Shown here: piece after piece, positions 62,232 through 64,000 of the stretch
Layout: each line of letters opens with the position of its first letter
How positions within the stretch are numbered: position 1 is the first letter of the stretch
Origin: J054 sp965221985
Lineage (GTDB): Bacteria > Pseudomonadota > Gammaproteobacteria > Steroidobacterales > GCA-2729495
Assembly (NCBI GenBank): GCA_965221985.1
Contig: OZ244928.1
Coordinates: 1-64,000, forward strand
Length of the DNA: 64,000 nt
Direction of reading: 5' to 3'
Made by a program: the position numbers and the translations under genes
The notes under the pieces: generated by a model
What the model was told of the DNA's origin: nothing
What the model saw: only the letters and a program-made list of their open reading frames with translations
Database searches by the model: none

Positions 62232-64000
62232 GCGGCCACCCCTTCGATTTTCGCTTTGAGTGCTTTCCTTACACGACCGTGCTCACGGTGCATCTGCTTT
62301 ACGAGGCTTACGGCATCAGTGAGATCTTCCTCGCGGCCGCATTTCTCGAGACGCTTACAAATATCGGCCAAACCATTCGCGCCGAGGTTGGCGCTGCTGG
62401 ATTTAAATGAGTGAGCTGCTTCACGAAGCGCGGCTGAATCGCCGGCCTTGACCGCAGACAAAATAGAAGTTTCGTGATCTGCTGAACTACTCAAATACAG
62501 CGTAATGATCTGACTGAGTAAGTCATCGCCGCCCGGCTGCTGTAGAGAGCGAATCTGCGCCAGAGCTTGCTCGTCGATAGCCGTGCTCGAATCAGCTGCC
62601 GCTGCCGCTTCAGCTACAGGAGCGCTTGGTGATTGCGAACGGTCTTGCTCCGCGACTTCCTGCGTTGCTTTATGCGCAGCCGAGCGAGCGGCGTGGTTCG
62701 GCACACTCGATTCAATTGCCGTACGCAGATCTTCAAGGGTAAAAGGCTTGCTCAGGTAGTCGGACATGCCTGCATCCAGGCAGCGCTGACGATCTCCTTG
62801 TAAGGCATTTGCCGTTAGAGCGATGATGGGCGTGGGGTAAAGTTGGGAATCGGTCTCAATGCAACGAATTTCTCCCGTAGCCGTAAATCCGTCCATAACG
62901 GGCATTTGACAGTCCATCAAGACAAGGTCGAACTTCTGAGACTTGAATAGTTCGACAGCTTCTTGGCCGTTGTTAGCCAAAGTTACCCTGCAACTCATTT
63001 GATCGAGCATGCCCATTGCGACTGCTTGATTCACCGCATTGTCTTCGACAAGCATCACACTTAGATTCAGCGGTGCACCACCGGTACTCGGTTCGAATTT
63101 TGGCGCCTTGGCAATCATTGAATCGCTAATGTGCGGATGACCTCCTAGCGTACTGAGCATGCAAAAGTAGAGTTGAGCCTGACGCACGGGCTTGGTCAAC
63201 CAAGCGTCTATACCTAGATCAGCGAGCCCATCTTGTGACTGACTCGCCGATACCGAGCTGAGTAACACGACTGGTAACCCAGCCATCGCAGGATCGTCAC
63301 GAATGGCTCGCGCCACCGCCACGCCATCTAAGTCGGGCATGTGATAGTCCAGAAGGAGCAATTCGAAACTTTTTCCCGCGGCATTTGCCGCCGCCAATTT
63401 TTCCAATGCTGCGGCACCCGACTCTACATCGGCAACATCCATACCCCAGCCTAGTAATTGCTCTCGGAGAATTTCCCGGTTGAGTTCACTGTCGTCGGCT
63501 ACTAGAACGCGTATTCCGCTTAATCCGTCGGTCCGCAAGCTCGTGTCAGCAGTAGAGTCAATCTCTAGTGGCACTTTGATGTAAAAGCTTGACCCTTTAC
63601 CAAGCTTGCTCTCGACACCGATTTTGCCGCCCATCAGCTCCACCAACTGCTTGCTAATCGCCAGGCCCAGGCCCGTGCCGCCGAATCGACGCGTGGTGGA
63701 TCCGTCTTCCTGGGCAAATGAATCAAAAATTCGGCTTAGGTTATTCGCATTAATGCCCACGCCGGTGTCTTGCACCACGCACTGAACCCAGTGCCGCCTA
63801 TCGGCCGAAATGCTTTGCGTAACACGCACAACAATAGAACCAGCCTCGGTGAACTTGACAGCGTTTCCAATCAAATTCACCAAAACTTGACGCAAGCGCA
63901 TGGAGTCACCAAAGCGCCCCGCCCTGAGATCAGGCGGAATCTTGCTAACCAATTCAAGGCCCTTAGCATGTGCCCGTTCCGCCAAGAGTTCGACGCTTTC
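62228..64000 (-). CDS. Hybrid histidine kinase with two receivers and Hpt, partial
   Basis: 591 residues are visible; the N-terminal sensor and HisKA domains lie beyond the right edge and the frame is open to base 64000. Visible order: HATPase (VNLIGNAVKFTEAG, GTGLGLAISKQL), REC1 (LLLLDYHMPDLDG), REC2 (LVLMDCQMPVMDG), an Ala/Ser-rich linker, and an Hpt domain with phosphotransfer His in REAAHSFKSSSANLGA. It is the first gene in view of the leftward signalling operon, and the only one with Hpt, so it could relay phosphate for both kinases. Confidence 0.92.
   Translation of the reverse strand, partial: ESVELLAERAHAKGLELVSKIPPDLRAGRFGDSMRLRQVLVNLIGNAVKFTEAGSIVVRVTQSISADRRHWVQCVVQDTGVGINANNLSRIFDSFAQEDGSTTRRFGGTGLGLAISKQLVELMGGKIGVESKLGKGSSFYIKVPLEIDSTADTSLRTDGLSGIRVLVADDSELNREILREQLLGWGMDVADVESGAAALEKLAAANAAGKSFELLLLDYHMPDLDGVAVARAIRDDPAMAGLPVVLLSSVSASQSQDGLADLGIDAWLTKPVRQAQLYFCMLSTLGGHPHISDSMIAKAPKFEPSTGGAPLNLSVMLVEDNAVNQAVAMGMLDQMSCRVTLANNGQEAVELFKSQKFDLVLMDCQMPVMDGFTATGEIRCIETDSQLYPTPIIALTANALQGDRQRCLDAGMSDYLSKPFTLEDLRTAIESSVPNHAARSAAHKATQEVAEQDRSQSPSAPVAEAAAAADSSTAIDEQALAQIRSLQQPGGDDLLSQIITLYLSSSADHETSILSAVKAGDSAALREAAHSFKSSSANLGANGLADICKRLEKCGREEDLTDAVSLVKQMHREHGRVRKALKAKIEGVAA

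Overview
The window reads as chromosome of a free-living, aerobic gammaproteobacterium, probably aquatic. The basis is PdxH, SlyX, MscL, Uup and Alr housekeeping proteins of gammaproteobacterial type, OmpR/histidine-kinase and c-di-GMP signalling, a VPLPA-type C-terminal sorting signal, and many oxygen-dependent catabolic enzymes (Rieske oxygenase, TauD-type dioxygenase, luciferase-like monooxygenase, a UbiD-type decarboxylase). Base composition is moderately GC-rich and even. I see no rRNA, tRNA, CRISPR array, insertion sequence or prophage. Species assignment is not possible from the sequence alone.

Layout. 1-881: the start of a UbiD-family gene with an export-like leader, running off the left edge. 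1.1-6.2 kb: a YgjP-type metallopeptidase, then a run of a two-component system, a STAS-like protein, a SPOR lipoprotein and pdxH. 6.3-10.1 kb: a copper-resistance set (small Cys protein, CopA multicopper oxidase, CopB) and an exported NTF2-like protein. 10.3-16.5 kb: membrane-lipid genes (DUF1295, NTF2-like lipoprotein, cyclopropane-fatty-acid synthase, FabH-like synthase) next to a CarH/AerR-like B12-binding protein, possibly a light- or stress-response lipid module. 16.8-18.2 kb: an SDR and a ferric-reductase-like membrane protein. 18.3-19.5 kb: a leftward stress trio (DUF4332, MscL, dodecin). 19.8-25.1 kb: a beta-CASP nuclease plus HerA-like ATPase pair, a metzincin-like protease and an Ala/Asp-repeat lipoprotein. 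25.4-33.1 kb: a VPLPA-CTERM protein, a TauD-type dioxygenase under a striking palindromic promoter, a hydrolase, HupE and DUF6512 membrane proteins, a Tat-type SDR, and Uup. 33.1-42.7 kb: redox and catabolic enzymes, cyclophilin, a TPR-2OG oxygenase, an RRM protein, a cysteine hydrolase and a peptide-binding protein.

43.2-52.3 kb is the most unusual part. It is a nearly gapless leftward run of nine genes for mainly exported redox proteins: a flavin-reductase-like protein, a CpeT-family lipoprotein, an exported CbiX/SirB-like chelatase-fold protein, a cytochrome c, a membrane protein, a cytochrome c fused to a Gly-Gly-Pro linker and GLUG repeats, a beta-propeller/NTF2 fusion, a membrane-anchored NmrA-like reductase and a PNPOx-like flavoprotein. 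Together these look like an undescribed periplasmic electron-transfer or tetrapyrrole-linked system. Flanking it are DUF1838, DUF547 and Spy-like exported proteins and another exported Rossmann protein.

56.1-64.0 kb: alr, then a leftward signalling operon of two closely related hybrid histidine kinases flanking a REC-PAS-GGDEF-EAL protein. The upstream kinase is cut by the right edge and carries the only Hpt domain.

A recurring oddity is that normally cytoplasmic enzyme folds (five Rossmann NAD(P)-binding proteins, UbiD, a chelatase) carry Tat, lipoprotein or membrane-anchor leaders.
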